Part shown: positions 30,401 to 42,282 of the stretch, piece by piece
Numbering within the stretch: the first letter of the stretch is position 1
Layout: each line of letters opens with the position of its first letter
Source of the DNA: Chondrus crispus
Lineage: Eukaryota > Rhodophyta > Florideophyceae > Gigartinales > Gigartinaceae
Assembly (NCBI RefSeq): GCF_000350225.1
Contig: NW_005179063.1
Span: 1-64,000 of the forward strand
Length of the DNA stretch: 64,000 nt
Reading direction: 5' to 3'
Notes under the pieces: model-generated
Databases searched by the model: none
What the model was told of the DNA's origin: nothing
What the model saw: only the letters and a program-made list of their open reading frames with translations
Made by a program: the position numbers and the translations under genes

Positions 30401-31772
30401 GCGCCGCATGTGCGAGGGAAAGGGTGAAGTTAAGAAGAAAGACGGAGGAAATGAAGCTGTTCACGCCCAAAGCTCCGCTGGAGTTTGTCGCCATCGACAT
30501 CCTCGGCGAGCTAATTACAACTAAACGAGGAAATCGGTATATTCTCGTGATCAGCGATCGATACTCGAAACTGGTACGAACTGTACCGTGGAAGAAGATA
30601 CCAGCTGCACCTATCGCACAAGCCTTCGTTCACCATTGGGTATTCGTGTACGGACCGCCGGTCAAGCTGCTGTCTGACAATGGAACACAGTTCACGGCCC
30701 GGTTCTTTCAGAACGTCTGCCGAATTCTCGGCATACGCAATGTGTTCACGACTACGTACCACCCGCAAGCCAACAGCCAAGTTGAGAGGTTTAACTGCAC
30801 GCTGACTTCCGCGTTGCGAAAATATGTTGGAGAGCGTCCCAAGAACTGGGACCTATTTAGCGACGCTGTGACGTTCGCATACAACATGCAAGTTCATCGA
30901 ACTACGAGCATCTCGCCCTTCGAGCTGGTGTTAGCTCGGGCGCCGAGAAGCATTGCGTTACAAGCACAGCCAAGTTTGGAAGGATTTAGCTCGAATCGAG
31001 GGTACTACCTGAAATGGCAGTCGTTGTTGGAAAGCCTGATGAAAGGCGGAAAGAACAAGCGCGCTACAAGCGAAACTTTGACGCAAGGCTCCGCAAGCCG
31101 AAGTATGACATCCCTTCAGGATCATACGTATTCCTTCGAAAGGAGCAAGGCACGGCCACCGAGCCGAAACATAAGTTGGCACAAGTGGCTACGGGTCCGT
31201 ATCAAGTGAAGGAGTCAACTGAGAATACGGTCGTCATTGCCACCGGCGACCAGGAAGAGCGCGTGTCGCGAGATAGAGTCGAATTAGCCCCAAGCCCGGT
31301 GGACTATGCGCCGATAACTGCCCTACGTCAAGCGCTACAGTTCCTGGGAGAGCCGGAAAAGAACGAAGATGGACAGGTAATCGAGGACTAGGATCATCCT
31401 AACATACGCGCGCAGACGTTAGAGGACCAGGAGGATTTAGCTAATCAAACGCCGTTAGCGGAGACATTACAAGACCTACAGGAGACCGTTGATTCAGACG
31501 GGCCGGAGGAGTTGGAGAATTTTTAGAAGGGGGAAGAGGGTGACCTCGAACGCGAACAAGAAGTTGAGAACGCTGAGTACGTAATTGAAAAGATCATCGA
31601 TCATGGTCACCAGGAAGAGGATTTAATTCTCAAGGTGAAATGGTATGGGTATAGCACAGAGGACGCAACGTGGGAACCTATTGATCAATTACCCCGCAGC
31701 GCGGTGGTCACATATTTCCGAAGGAAAAGGCTACCCTTACCCGCGCAAGTCGCGCACTCCCAACCGGGATAG
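27437..31772 (+). pseudogene. pol: Pol polyprotein, element B (interrupted)
   Basis: ATG at 27437. Protease has the canonical DTGAG at residues 70-74. RT runs on until an in-frame TGA at 29087, where a Trp codon is expected (FR-stop-KSCF), and continues in the same frame through YLDD (29105-29116) and RNase H (DTDASDYQ, RTEHASLRWL-type region). The frame changes near 30,030-30,150; integrase (30157 onward) has H45, H52, C82, C85 and D114, D174, E210 (D35E). It changes again near 31,040, before the GPY/F region; then TAG at 31389 and 31524 precede a classical chromodomain (YVIEKIIDHG, LKVKWYGYSTEDATWEP). Every domain is present, but at least three stops and two shifts break it. Confidence 0.9.
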
Positions 31773-34700
31773 TCATCGTAAGTAGAATTAGTAGGTTAGA
31801 GATAACGGGGAAGTCGGAAATTCGAGAAAGGAACAGATACGCGAGGTTGGCACACGAGGAAAGTGAGAGCGAAGGGATTCACGCGCGACGCGTTTTTAGA
31901 CGCACGTGGAATGACAACTGGGATCAGCGGTACGTCCTCGTGGAACGTCATTTAATCAAAAAGACATTTTTTGTGGCTGTGCTCCACAGCCGGCGACACC
32001 CATGTTCAGATCCGCTCTGCGGCAGAGTCGTGATTTGACCTTGCTCGACGAGCAAAAAGAGAGGCCCACATGGGCCGTCAACGCGCTGAGTCCGCCGGGA
32101 TCCCATGCAACCACACCGTCACATTCTCATAGAGGGGATGCCCGCCCTCTACCTGCTAAGATCGGAAATCGTGCAAGAGACAAGCCGACGGCAACACCGA
32201 GGAAGACAATCATTGGCCATGATGGATACGGACGGACACAGTAGCACGCATACGTTACCTTCAACCGGGGCGGTATGCTTACAAATTGATTACGATAACT
32301 TCCCTTTCTCTTTTCTGTTTCCTTGTTCTTTTGTGTTTGTTTTTTGTTTTTTTGTTTCGTTTTCTTTTTATTTGTTTTTCGTTTTTAATGTGATGGCAAG
32401 GACATGACCCCGCACCGCGGAGGTCGCTCAGCTAAGTCTACGAGGACCAAGAGAAGGATCAGAAGGAGGATACCCCTACGCGAAAGGGAAGGAGGCCCCC
32501 AACAACTAAAGGGAGAGATGGACTGGCCTGGATGAGGGGAAACGCAAAGGGGAGTCAAGTACGACCATCGCGCCGAAGTAAGGGAAAGCTGCAGTAACAA
32601 AGGAAGGACCAGAAGTCTACCCGAGACAACCTGTCACCAATCATGGTCCACAGTGGTAATTTACCCGACCGACGATCGTCATGACGCTTCTGTGCTCCCT
32701 GCGTGCAGTGCTACTGGATAGTATGAGCGAATCACAACCAGGATATAGCCGAACGCAAGGAAGGAAGAGGCGACACGGACAAAGGGGACGGCTTCGCGGA
32801 TTGGCCTTCAAGCAGTTTGAGCCAACGATAAGCGAGAGATGTTTTTACGCGGCGTGAGGACCCGCGAACTGAGGAAAGATGCAGGAAGCTCAAGGACGTA
32901 AGAAAAAAATACGGAGGTGAGCTGAGTCGGGAGAACCCCCGCAGATGACCGGACCGGCGTGCAACGCCACCCTAGGCAATCGGAACTCCTGCAGAGCCCC
33001 GGATGAGGTAACGAGTCTACGGACACACACACGAGCGGCACCAACGCGTGTAGGCGACATGGCGTTTGGATCGGTAATGCGCCCTCATCAGAGCTGACTT
33101 ACACAGAAAGATCAGAAGTGCAGTTCGTCAAAGAAGAGACAGACGGAGGGGCGTTCCGAAGTCAGAACGGAAGAAGAACCATCACTGGGATTTTAAATCA
33201 AATTTAATGAACACGTGTCGCGACGAGTGCACAAGATGCCGACTAATTTTTGGACAAGTGCGAGACACACGCACAAGTACCGCCCGCGAGGTTGTGCACA
33301 ACACCCAAAGGCCTGACGGTAGGAGCTCACGGGAAGGATAGAATGCCAAGTTGGGAGTGACGTTTAAGGGATCCTTCGCATGACAGGAGACCCGACACAA
33401 CCCTGAGCTGGGAACCCCAAAACTTCGTCGAGGTTACAGTGCAAGTTCCCGAAATGCGCACGCGGTCAGATCGCGAATACCGCGACGGCGACCACGCCCA
33501 CCACTGCGCACCAGTTCCGATCGACAGTGATAACGTTGAACTCGTCCTCATCGAGGACTTACTCACCCATTTGTTCACAGTAATCTCTCCTCAGAAAACT
33601 TTGGGTGTACCGTTTCGTTCCGCCTTTTCCTTGTGTTTTTGTTTTTTTGTTTTGTTTCGCTGATGCGGCGCAGAGAACAAGAACCCCGCACCGCGGATAA
33701 CGACGAATAAGTTTTGTGACACACGCAGACCGACGATCCAAGACTAATTACGAACTGCGACTCAACAATCGAAGTAAAGTGATCACTTGGTGTGTCACAC
33801 CGAGAGGGAGGGCGAGTTGCTTTGTTTTGTTTTCCGTCGCACGGGGACGACAAGTCACAAGAGTTCGTCCACCCGCCATAAGGACAGTGCTGTAAATGGA
33901 GACGGAAAAGAGCCCGAAGGACCAAAGCTAACTCGAAAACCGAGACCATGCTCTTAATGAGAACTCGCTCTCACTACGGGGCTAAACTTTCTGTTTGTTA
34001 AATCGAGAGTCAGAACGGGCATATCGGCGACGAGGAGAATGATGATGGCCGGCGGCGAGTCACCGTCCCGCGCCACGCTTCGCTTTCCTTTGTTGAGTCA
34101 TTCGTCATCAATCCTTCCTTTTATAGCTCAACAGAAATTCGTCTCAGGTGAGAAGTGGATCGGAACCTAAGTACAACGTCAGAGGAGGATTAAGGCATTT
34201 CATACCGACAGAACGCATACGTGTCTACTCGCGAGGCGATGGTATCGGAGCATGTCCATCGTTGGTGATAACCTTTCCATTATTTTTTGTTTTTGTTGTT
34301 GTTGTGGGATCACCCCCGAGGAGTTGAGGTGCAAAAAGAAAAGGGGGTTGCAAAAATTTCTCAGCGGGGAGGAGTGTTCAGACATGGATCATCCAGATCG
34401 GAGAGAACGAAATTGAAATCGAGTGAGACAACACACCGAACCGGTGACACATGGGAAAGTAGATCCCCTATCAAGGAACCGAGCCTGCCCCTCTACGAGG
34501 GTGCACCACAAAGAACGGACGGGAGCCTACAGCTAAGGGGACACGGAAAAGAAAAATGGAAGAGGACAACCGCGCTCCCCTCCACCTCGGCGAACTAGGT
34601 GAAACGAGAGGAAAAGCTGATGACTACCATGAAGACGTGACAAGCTGTTGCTCGCGGAAGCACACGGGAAGGAAAGGGGCCCACCTGCAGGACAGGTGGG

Positions 34701-35845
34701 CAGGATGGTCCACGTCGCAGAAGCCCCATTGGAGGATTGATGCAGATCGAAGACGACGATCAATTTTGCACCTCCCATCCCCAAGGAGAAAAGAAAGATG
34801 GCACGGGAAGCAGAAGAAAAAATATATATACGCACGAAGTCACCAGCAAACAAAAAAGTGGGCTTTCCGAAGGAAATAGAAGGCTCACTTGGGGTAGAAA
34901 AAAATGATGAACTCATTAGCTCAACACCCGACAAAGGGGTAGGGTGCTTACCGAGAGGCTGGAAAAGGTATGCGGAAGCCTCAGTGGCGAAAATCTTTCA
35001 TGATGTTTTTCTAGGGACGTCAATGCCGGACATAGTAATGTGTCACGCACGGGCGAGAGGACAAGCTATTTTTCGGCTTGATCTATGACCGATCCGCTCT
35101 GCGAGAGCAGGTCAAGGGAGTTTCGAGGAAGTACCCCAAGGAAAAGACCACTGTCTCCATGACTCAAATACATGCGGACAGACCGCTTGAGGCGAAGTCG
35201 TCCGAAAAATCGGACCGCTTCAGGGACTCAAGGGGAGCCAGTAGTTCTTCGATGAGGGAGCTATACGGACGAAGGAGTAACTGAGGTTGCAAACATGGGT
35301 GATGTATTGGGGACGACTAAGGGCGTCCAGGGGATCTGAGCCGAACCGGCAACTACAACAGAGAAAAGTTGTAGGGAGATGTGGTATAGATGCTCATTGT
35401 CAGAATGACAGTTTTCGAAGGATTACGAAACCGAGGGCTGCTCAATGCACCGAAAAGAGGAGGAAATTGAGGAATGAGGATGAGGGAAGTCGCAGGGGAC
35501 GTCTACAGTGGAGTCAGGGCACGGACCAGAGGACGAAGGAACCAGGGACTCCGCTCTTGAGGGGGGAGCCCCCGGGCTCCGAAATAGTTTGACCGGAGGC
35601 GGACGGCGGCATCATCAGAAAAAAAATGCAAAAGAGGAGGAAGTTGGTAAAAAAGAGGGGTACGACCGCAGTGACGGTACGCAGAAAAAAAGATGAGGAA
35701 GTTGAAAATAACAGGGGATTCGCAGGTGGATTCTTTTTATCGCCTAAAGGTCGTACGATAAAGTCGCTAGTCGACTATCATGCGGGCAGGATGGGAAAAG
35801 AAGGACAAGTCGCAAGGAAGTGCTGTGGCCGCCGTCTCAACGAGA
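31773..35845. other. Long non-coding 3' region of element B
   Basis: No recognisable gene in about 4 kb; open frames are short and low-complexity. T-rich tracts occur at 32,300-32,390, 33,620-33,660 and 34,270-34,310; the first two are each followed within ~60 bases by ACCCCGCACCGCGGA. Several tracts are followed by an AG, so they could act as splice acceptors. Confidence 0.5.
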
Positions 35846-36928
35846 CTATGCCCCAAGGGATTTTCCCTTTGGAAGGGAGGTGACAAGCCGAGCTAGAACT
35901 GGCAAGTCGTCTAGGGACGCCCCCTGGAGACCTTCTCCCTCCACACCATGAGCCATGAGAAGGCGATGGTAAACGGCAGCAGTAGAGGTATTTTCTTTGG
36001 GAATTGTAGATGATGGAGGGCCCGAGGTAGGGGCGAAGAGCGGACCCTCAGGTGAAGTCGGACGTGGGGTAGCATCCCCGTTCGATGGAGGCGCTCCCCG
36101 GATTGAAATGGTTTCCGTCGAGCAGCTCGCAGGAGGAAGCTCGACGCACAGAGGAGCCTGGGGATGGGTCAAGCCCACGGGTGCCGTACATGACGGCAAT
36201 GGCAAGGTCGGCGTGGGGGTGACGAGCTGCCCCTCGAGTGAAGGGGAAGCGGGAAGTGAAGTTGGATTCAAGTCCGACGAAGACACGACTCGAAGCGACA
36301 AGGTTTCCGCCGAGCTCGTGGGAGAAAGTACCTCCCACACGGGGTCATCGAAGGTACAGTCGATGAGGTTTTCGAGGTAGAGTTGTTCCCCCTCCGTACG
36401 ACATCGCCAAGTGTCGCAGTGGAAACGTGAAGGTATGAGAGCGTCGGCCATTGGAATTTCGATCCGAGCGAGCACAGCGTCCATGAAGCGCAGGGATAAG
36501 GAAGAGCGACCGCGCAGGGAGGAGTGACGTAGGATGGAGGTGGGTATAGCGATGCGGGTGTGCCAATCAAAGGTTTGTATGGCCTGCAGAGGGAGGTTAC
36601 CGGGCAACATGCTGGCGTCGTCGGCAAAATTATTTTCGATGCCCTCAATGTCGCGGATGCCCCCAGAGGAGAACCATTGAGCAGAAGCGAATAGGCGTGC
36701 GTTATCGCGCATGGTTTTGTTCTGCAGCTCGTCGAGCGAAGGATGACGGCGGGCTACCCAAGCGGAATGGTAGCCCGGATGGAAGGCCGGCTCGGTAGGG
36801 TTGGTAACAGGGGGTAGACGGGGTATGGAAGGAAGACCCCGGGGCACTTCGGACTTGCGAGGAAAGCCCACACCCGGACGTTTACGGGTGGCACTATCGT
36901 CCGAGTGTTCCGACGGAGAAGGAAGCAT
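35846..36928 (-). CDS. Antisense accessory ORF, element B (family unknown)
   Basis: An uninterrupted 360-codon frame antisense to gag-pol, from a true ATG 125 bases inside the 3' LTR, reading inward. The first ~60 residues are basic and Pro-rich; residues 60-190 look globular (SLDELQNKTMRDNARLFASA, SLRFMDAVLARIEIPMADAL, a CDTWRCRTEGEQLYLENL segment); 200-310 is Pro/Ser/Thr-rich. There is no known motif, signal peptide or membrane segment. It does not resemble the antisense protein of elements A and C, but occupies the same place in its element. There is only one copy here, so coding rests on length, start codon and position. Confidence 0.5.
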   Translation of the reverse strand: MLPSPSEHSDDSATRKRPGVGFPRKSEVPRGLPSIPRLPPVTNPTEPAFHPGYHSAWVARRHPSLDELQNKTMRDNARLFASAQWFSSGGIRDIEGIENNFADDASMLPGNLPLQAIQTFDWHTRIAIPTSILRHSSLRGRSSLSLRFMDAVLARIEIPMADALIPSRFHCDTWRCRTEGEQLYLENLIDCTFDDPVWEVLSPTSSAETLSLRVVSSSDLNPTSLPASPSLEGQLVTPTPTLPLPSCTAPVGLTHPQAPLCVELPPASCSTETISIRGAPPSNGDATPRPTSPEGPLFAPTSGPPSSTIPKENTSTAAVYHRLLMAHGVEGEGLQGASLDDLPVLARLVTSLPKGKSLGA

Positions 36929-37041
36929 GGTATTTTCGTCTTACCCTTGCCAGAACGCCGCGCAGAGTGATTGACGGTTGGGAAACACGGTAAGGGACGG
37001 CAGGAGATTATACGATGGCTTGGCGCTGTACAATGGCGCTC

Positions 37042-37053
37042 AGAAGGGGGAAA
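37042..37053 (+). promoter_or_regulatory. Polypurine tract, element B
   Basis: AGAAGGGGGAAA lies directly before the 3' LTR, the usual position for plus-strand DNA priming. Confidence 0.8.
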
Positions 37054-38117
37054 TGTAGTGCAATAATGGGCTGAACATGGGGGTGGAACGAAAGGAAAAT
37101 AATTGGATATGACAAGTAGTCCGGGTTGGGGGACACAAGTGTGAATAATTGTACAGTTTTAATTTTTAATTATTTTATTTTATTTAGTTAATTACTTGGC
37201 ATTAATTTTGCTGACATTAGATTAGATCTAGGATCTAGCGCTGCGAGCTACTGTAGTGGCTCCGGCTGGGAAATATATACCTTAGCCCGCTGACCACCAA
37301 GTCAGTAAAGGTAACCCGAGTTGCCGGAGTTAAATCTCGCCTTTGTCGAAGACCGCTTCCGTTCACGCGACGCGCTTCACTTCTACGCTGCTAACGACAT
37401 TCTCTAATGCTCGGGGTTCCCTTTCCTTATCCTTTTACCCTTTTCTATCTCTAATTCCTATCCTTTTCTTTCTCCACCTCTATTTTTCCCTTAATTGTGT
37501 TGGTTCCATTGGAGTCGGTCGCGACCGATCCGGTGTTGGTGTGATTGCCATCGGGCTGCACGTAGGTCGTAGCGCTGCTACAGTGTCCTGTTCCGTCGGA
37601 AGGCTGTTGCAACGACGCCTTCTTCGAAGGTCTTATCATACAAGACAGTGTTGGTACCACCAACCGCGATTGCGATCGCATTGGTGTCGGTGTTTTGCCA
37701 TCGAGCAACACGTTGGTCGTAGCGTTGCTACATAGTTACGTTCCCGTCGGGTAGTGCTAATCGAGCCCCCGTCGAAGACCTTGACTTATACGCAAGGTGC
37801 TGAAGACGCTCGTAAAGCATTGGCCTTACAACCCAGCGAACCGCGGTTACATTCTCGTACAAAAGCCCAACCCGCACTCGCCGAGCACTCAAGTCTTCAC
37901 AAGCCTCTACCACCATTATCCTCCCGAGCCGGGCATCTTTCCTTAACCCCCCTGTCGGAGTGGAGCTACCGGGGGCCGCAAGCTCACACAAGGGGAAAGG
38001 GAGTCTGGAACGCTCCGTAGCGCGTGCTATCGGCAGTGGTTGTTTTTGTTGCTGTTTTTCTTCTTTTTGTCTGACCGTCGGACTGTGTTCGCGGCCTGCC
38101 AGGCACATGGCACTATA
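37054..38117 (+). repeat. Element B 3' LTR
   Basis: 1064 bp, collinear with the 5' LTR; the last bases are GGCACTATA instead of TGCACTACA, so the terminal inverted repeat is damaged. Confidence 0.93.
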
Positions 38118-38499
38118 AAAATTCCCGATGTGGTTCTGTGTTCCACTTTGGCTCTTCCACACTTGTCGCCTGCCTCGTCTGCCGAGTACAGTGCCCATTC
38201 CCAATTTCTTTCGTAATTCGCCCTTGACTAGGGCAGACTTCCGGTCCAGCGTCATTTCACGTGAGCTCGGTGACTCTGGCTCACTCCTAGACCGCGTAGT
38301 ACCTCATCTTTGGACTACAATAAAATTATCATTTCCTGAACTGACGACACGCGTCGCTCTCCTTGTCTGTGGGGATCTGGGTGTCTCTTACCTGACTCTT
38401 TCCATGTCCTCGTTCCCTTTTTCGAGACCCTCGGGTGCGCTCGCTCTCCGCCGTACGCACTACAGCGCTAACACTGACATGTGGGCTTCTTGACTACAA

Positions 38500-40078
38500 C
38501 TATTCTGATTGTGCTTGCGCGATTTGCGCAGGCACAGACAGACTTTTCCTTCGGAAATATGTAGCAGCTGCGCTGCGGGGTAACTGCTCGATGGGTTCCC
38601 ACGTCGCCTCTTCGATGGCATAACCATACCATTCCACTTTGAGAAATAGTTTCTCATCTTCATAAGCGTGGTCGATGACCTTCTTGATTACGTATTCCGT
38701 GTTGTCGCTTGTCTCTGCAGGTACAGGATTATTTCCCTCCGCCTCCTGAAGATCCTTCTGTCTGCTCTGGGCCTTCGATTTTCCTAACTTCTGCGGACCT
38801 TGGGAAACTCCTTCTGCCTCCGAGCTATTGATTAACTCGTCATCGTCCCCTGCGGTTGGGGCACGTAGGAAGGGACGGTCTTCCCCATCAGCTACGCTTC
38901 CACCCCTGCCGTCGTTGGTTCCACTGAGGAACTGGAGTGCTTGGCGTAGGCTAGGGACCGGCGCGTAGTCCATCAGACTAGGCGCGAGTTCCACTTTATC
39001 ACGTGACACTCGTTCCTCCTGATCTCCAATAACAATAACAACCGTATTCGGATCTGCCCTTCTAACCTGATAAGGTCCCGTAGCAACCTGTGCGAGCTTG
39101 TGCTTCGGTTCGCTAGCCGTGCCCTGCTCCTTCCGGAGGACACGTAGGATCCTGATGGGATGTCATATTTCGGCCTTCAGAGCCTTGCGTCAAAATTACG
39201 CTTATACCTCCCTTGTTCCTTGCGCAGACTCTTATCGGCGCTTCTCATTGAGCTCTCCAACCACGACTGCCACTTCAAATAGTAGGCTCGTGACGAGCTG
39301 AACTCCTCCACCTTGTGTTGCGCTTGCAGCGCAAGACTTCTCGGGGCCCGAGCTAATACCAGCTCAAAGGGCGCGATGTTCGTAGTTCGATGAACTTGCG
39401 TATTATACGCGAACGTTATAGCGTCGCTGAAAAGATCCCAATCCTTAGGATGTTCTTCAACGTACTTTCGCAACCCGAAAGTCAGCGTGCGATTGAACCT
39501 CTCAACTTGGCCGTTGGCCTGGGAATGATACGTCGTCGTGAAGACATTGCGTATCCCCAATATTCGACAAATGTTTTGAAAGAACCGTGCCGTGAACTGC
39601 GTACCGTTGTCGGACAGCAGCTTGATCGGCGGTCCATATACGAATACCCAATGGTGTACCAACGCTTGCGCTATATGGGCAGCGGTAATTTTCTTGAGTC
39701 GTACGGTTCGTACCAATTTTGAGTATCGATCGCTGATCACGAGGATGTACCGATTTCCTCGCTTTGTGGTAATTAACTCTCCGAGTATGTCGATAGCGAC
39801 AAACTCCAGCGGAGCATTGGGTGTGAACAACTTCATTTCGTTCGTGTTCCCTCTCAACTTCACCCTTTCTCGTGCGCACTCGGCGCAATTCTTCGCAACT
39901 GCGTAGCAGTCTAGTGCCATTGTAGGCCAATAAAAATATCTTCTCAACGTCTTGTACAGTTTCCTGCCTCCAGGGTGGCCTGCTAATTTTGCGTAATGGC
40001 TCAGCCCTAGGATGCCGTCCCTTAACGATTGTGGTATCACCACTTGTACAAACTCCGCCGCAGTACGGCATAGAGTTC
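38500..40078 (-). pseudogene. pol: Remnant E: B-like integrase-chromodomain fragment
   Basis: The minus-strand frame 40043-39177 encodes integrase with the zinc finger (HYAKLAGH, CAEC), AIDILG, LSDNGTQ and QVERFNRT. After a frame change near 39,100 comes the chromodomain frame 39009-38500 (YVIKKVIDHAYEDEK, VEWYGYAIEEATWEP). Protease, RT and RNase H are missing: on the right it is cut at 40079 by an A-type LTR, on the left its 3' sequence (38118-38499) abuts the 3' LTR of element B. It is closely related to elements B and D. Confidence 0.88.
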
Positions 40079-40417
40079 TGCAGTATGACCCCCCCTGGGG
40101 GCTTTTTAGTTAGATTAGATCAACAACGAGATCCCCTACTGTAGAGCTCGACGCTCTACAGTACAATCGCGCGTGTCCACGTGTACACCACGGGGACAAG
40201 GGACACGCACATACACGTGCACACGTGTACCACGCGCGAACGAAGCGCGCACGCACCACTGGTAATACGTGTACTGTCAGCCTCGACATAGCTGACAGTA
40301 TTACAGTGCAGGCCGACCTGCACTACAGTAGCACACTACAGTACCTCGGTACTGTAGTGCTATGATAGATCGTTTTGTATATTAAACAGGGAGCGAACCG
40401 ACGGCGGCAGGAGGGGT
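40079..40417 (+). repeat. A-type LTR fragment (left part)
   Basis: This begins TGCAGTATGACCCC (cf. TGTAGTATAACCCC in element C) and carries the same hairpin chain, such as tactgtagagc-tcgac-gctctacagta and ctacagtacc-tc-ggtactgtag, then stops after the gagcgaaccgacggcggc stretch where a B-type LTR begins. No internal A-type sequence accompanies it. Confidence 0.85.
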
Positions 40418-41317
40418 TGTAGTGCAATGTGCCTGTCGGGCCGGAACCAGGGTCCAACGGTCCAGCAACAACACAACCAACAAACAACAACCAACAAGAG
40501 TTGCCGACGCCACAGCCCTACGGAGTATCCGATTCTCCCTTTCCCTTTAAGTGGGTTTGCGGCCCACAGTAGCTCAAGTCCCTGATAGGGGGGGGCAAAA
40601 GGAAGATGCCCGGCCCGGGACGAATGGTGGCAGAGTCTTGTACAGGCAGCTGCTCGGCGAGTTCGGGGCGGTGATTAGAAAGCCGGGCCCGATGGGTCGT
40701 AAAGCCAATGCTCGCTGAGCACCTGGTATACTTTATACCCTTGATAAAGTCTTCGACGGGGGCGTCGCAACGCAGCCCGACGGGAATTAGCAAACACGTA
40801 GCAGCGCTACACCTCCGTACTGCCCGATGGCAAAGTACCGACACTGAAATGGTCGCAACCTGTATCCGATGGAACCAACACTGTCCTGTATACACAACAG
40901 GACCTTCGAGGGAGACGTCGTCGCAACAGCCTCCGTCGGTGGACGTAAACAAGTAGCAGCGCTACACCCACGTGTCGCCCGATGGCTAAGACACCTACAC
41001 CGGTCCGGTCGCAACCAAAGCCGATTGCACCCACAACAAACAAAGAACCAACACAAGAGCCCGATGACTCCAGTCGTCACAATGCCGATCGCAATCAGGC
41101 ACTGTGGAACCAACACAAGATAAAGGAATAGAAATAGGGATAGAAATAGAAAAGGATAGGTGAAATAAAGGAAAAGGAAAGGGAACCCCCGAGCGCAAAG
41201 GATAACGTAATCTGTGGTGAAAGGGAGCGTCTTGGGAAAGACGGACTTCGACCAAGGCGATATTCAACTCTGGCAACTCCGGTTAGCTTTACTGACTTGG
41301 AGGTCAGAGGGCTAAGG
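40418..41317 (-). repeat. B-type LTR fragment (3' part)
   Basis: Read on the minus strand it ends GGCACATTGCACTACA and matches the right four-fifths of a B-type LTR. It is missing its first ~200 bases, where it meets the plus-strand LTR at 41318. Confidence 0.8.
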
Positions 41318-42282
41318 TGTAGTGCAATACGCACCTGAAAAGGGGGGTGAAAAGAAAGGAAAATATTTGGATATGAAAAGTCGTCCGGGTTGGGGGACAC
41401 ACGTGTGAATAATTGCGCAGTTTTATTTTTTAATCATTTTATTTTATTTAGTTAATTAGTTGGCATTAATTTTGCTGACATTAGATTAGATCTAGGATCT
41501 AGCGCCGCGAGCTACTGTAGTGGCTCCGGCGGGGCGATATATACCTTAGCCCTCTGACGACGAAGTCAGTAAAGGTAACCCGAGTTGCCAGAGTCTGATA
41601 TCGCCTTGGTTGAAGTCCGTCTTTTACAAGACATTCCCTTTAACTACAGATTTCTTTATCCTTTGCGCTCGGGGGTCCCCTTTTTCCTTACCAATTTTCC
41701 TTTACTTCCCTATCCTAATTTCCCTTAATCTTGAGTTGGTCCCACCTTGTAGGATTGCGATCCGCAACGTGACGTCATTTGCCATCGGGCTTCTGTGTTG
41801 GTGCACCAGTGGTGCTTTTCTCAGTGTTGGTTCCATCGGAATCTGGTTGCGACCGATCCGTTGTTGGTACTTTGCCATCGGGCAGTACGACGGTGTAGCG
41901 CTGCTACGTTTTCTTCTTCCCCGACGGGCTACGTTGCGACGTCCGCGTCGAAGACCTTATCAAGGGTATAAGGTGTACAAGGCGCTCTTCGAGCATTGGA
42001 TTTACGACCCATCGGACCAGGTTTACCTAAACACCCCTCCGAACTCGTCGAGCAGTTGCCTTTACAAGTCTCTACCACCATTTACCGATCCCGGGCTGGG
42101 CCCTTCTCTTTGCTCCCCCTATCAAGGATCCGAGCTACTTGGGGCCGCAAACCCGCTTAAAGAGGACAGGGAGGTTCGAACACTCCGTAGCGCTGTGCCG
42201 TTGGCGGTTGTTGTTTTTGTTGCTGTTGTTTGTGTTGGACCGTCGGACCTTGGTCTCTGCCTGACAGACGCATTGCACTACA
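41318..42282 (+). repeat. Complete B-type LTR (965 bp)
   Basis: TGTAGTGCAATACGC to GCATTGCACTACA, collinear with the element B LTR but ~100 bases shorter and diverged. No PBS follows and no PPT precedes it, so it is a solo or displaced LTR. The flanks taagg and gccat do not match. Confidence 0.85.

Larger units (their letters stand above)
23813..38117 (+). mobile_element. Element B: second Ty3/Gypsy chromodomain family
   Basis: A 14,305-bp element with two 1064-bp LTRs ending in an 11-bp inverted repeat (TGTAGTGCAAT...ATTGCACTACA). I count about 19 LTR differences (~98.2% identity), so it is older than element A. The order is PBS, gag, pol (protease-RT-RNase H-integrase-chromodomain), ~4 kb non-coding, antisense ORF, PPT, 3' LTR. 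Gag and pol carry several breaks, so it is not autonomous as it stands. The flanks tccgg and aaaat do not form a target duplication, and the 3' LTR terminus is altered to CTATA. Confidence 0.93.
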
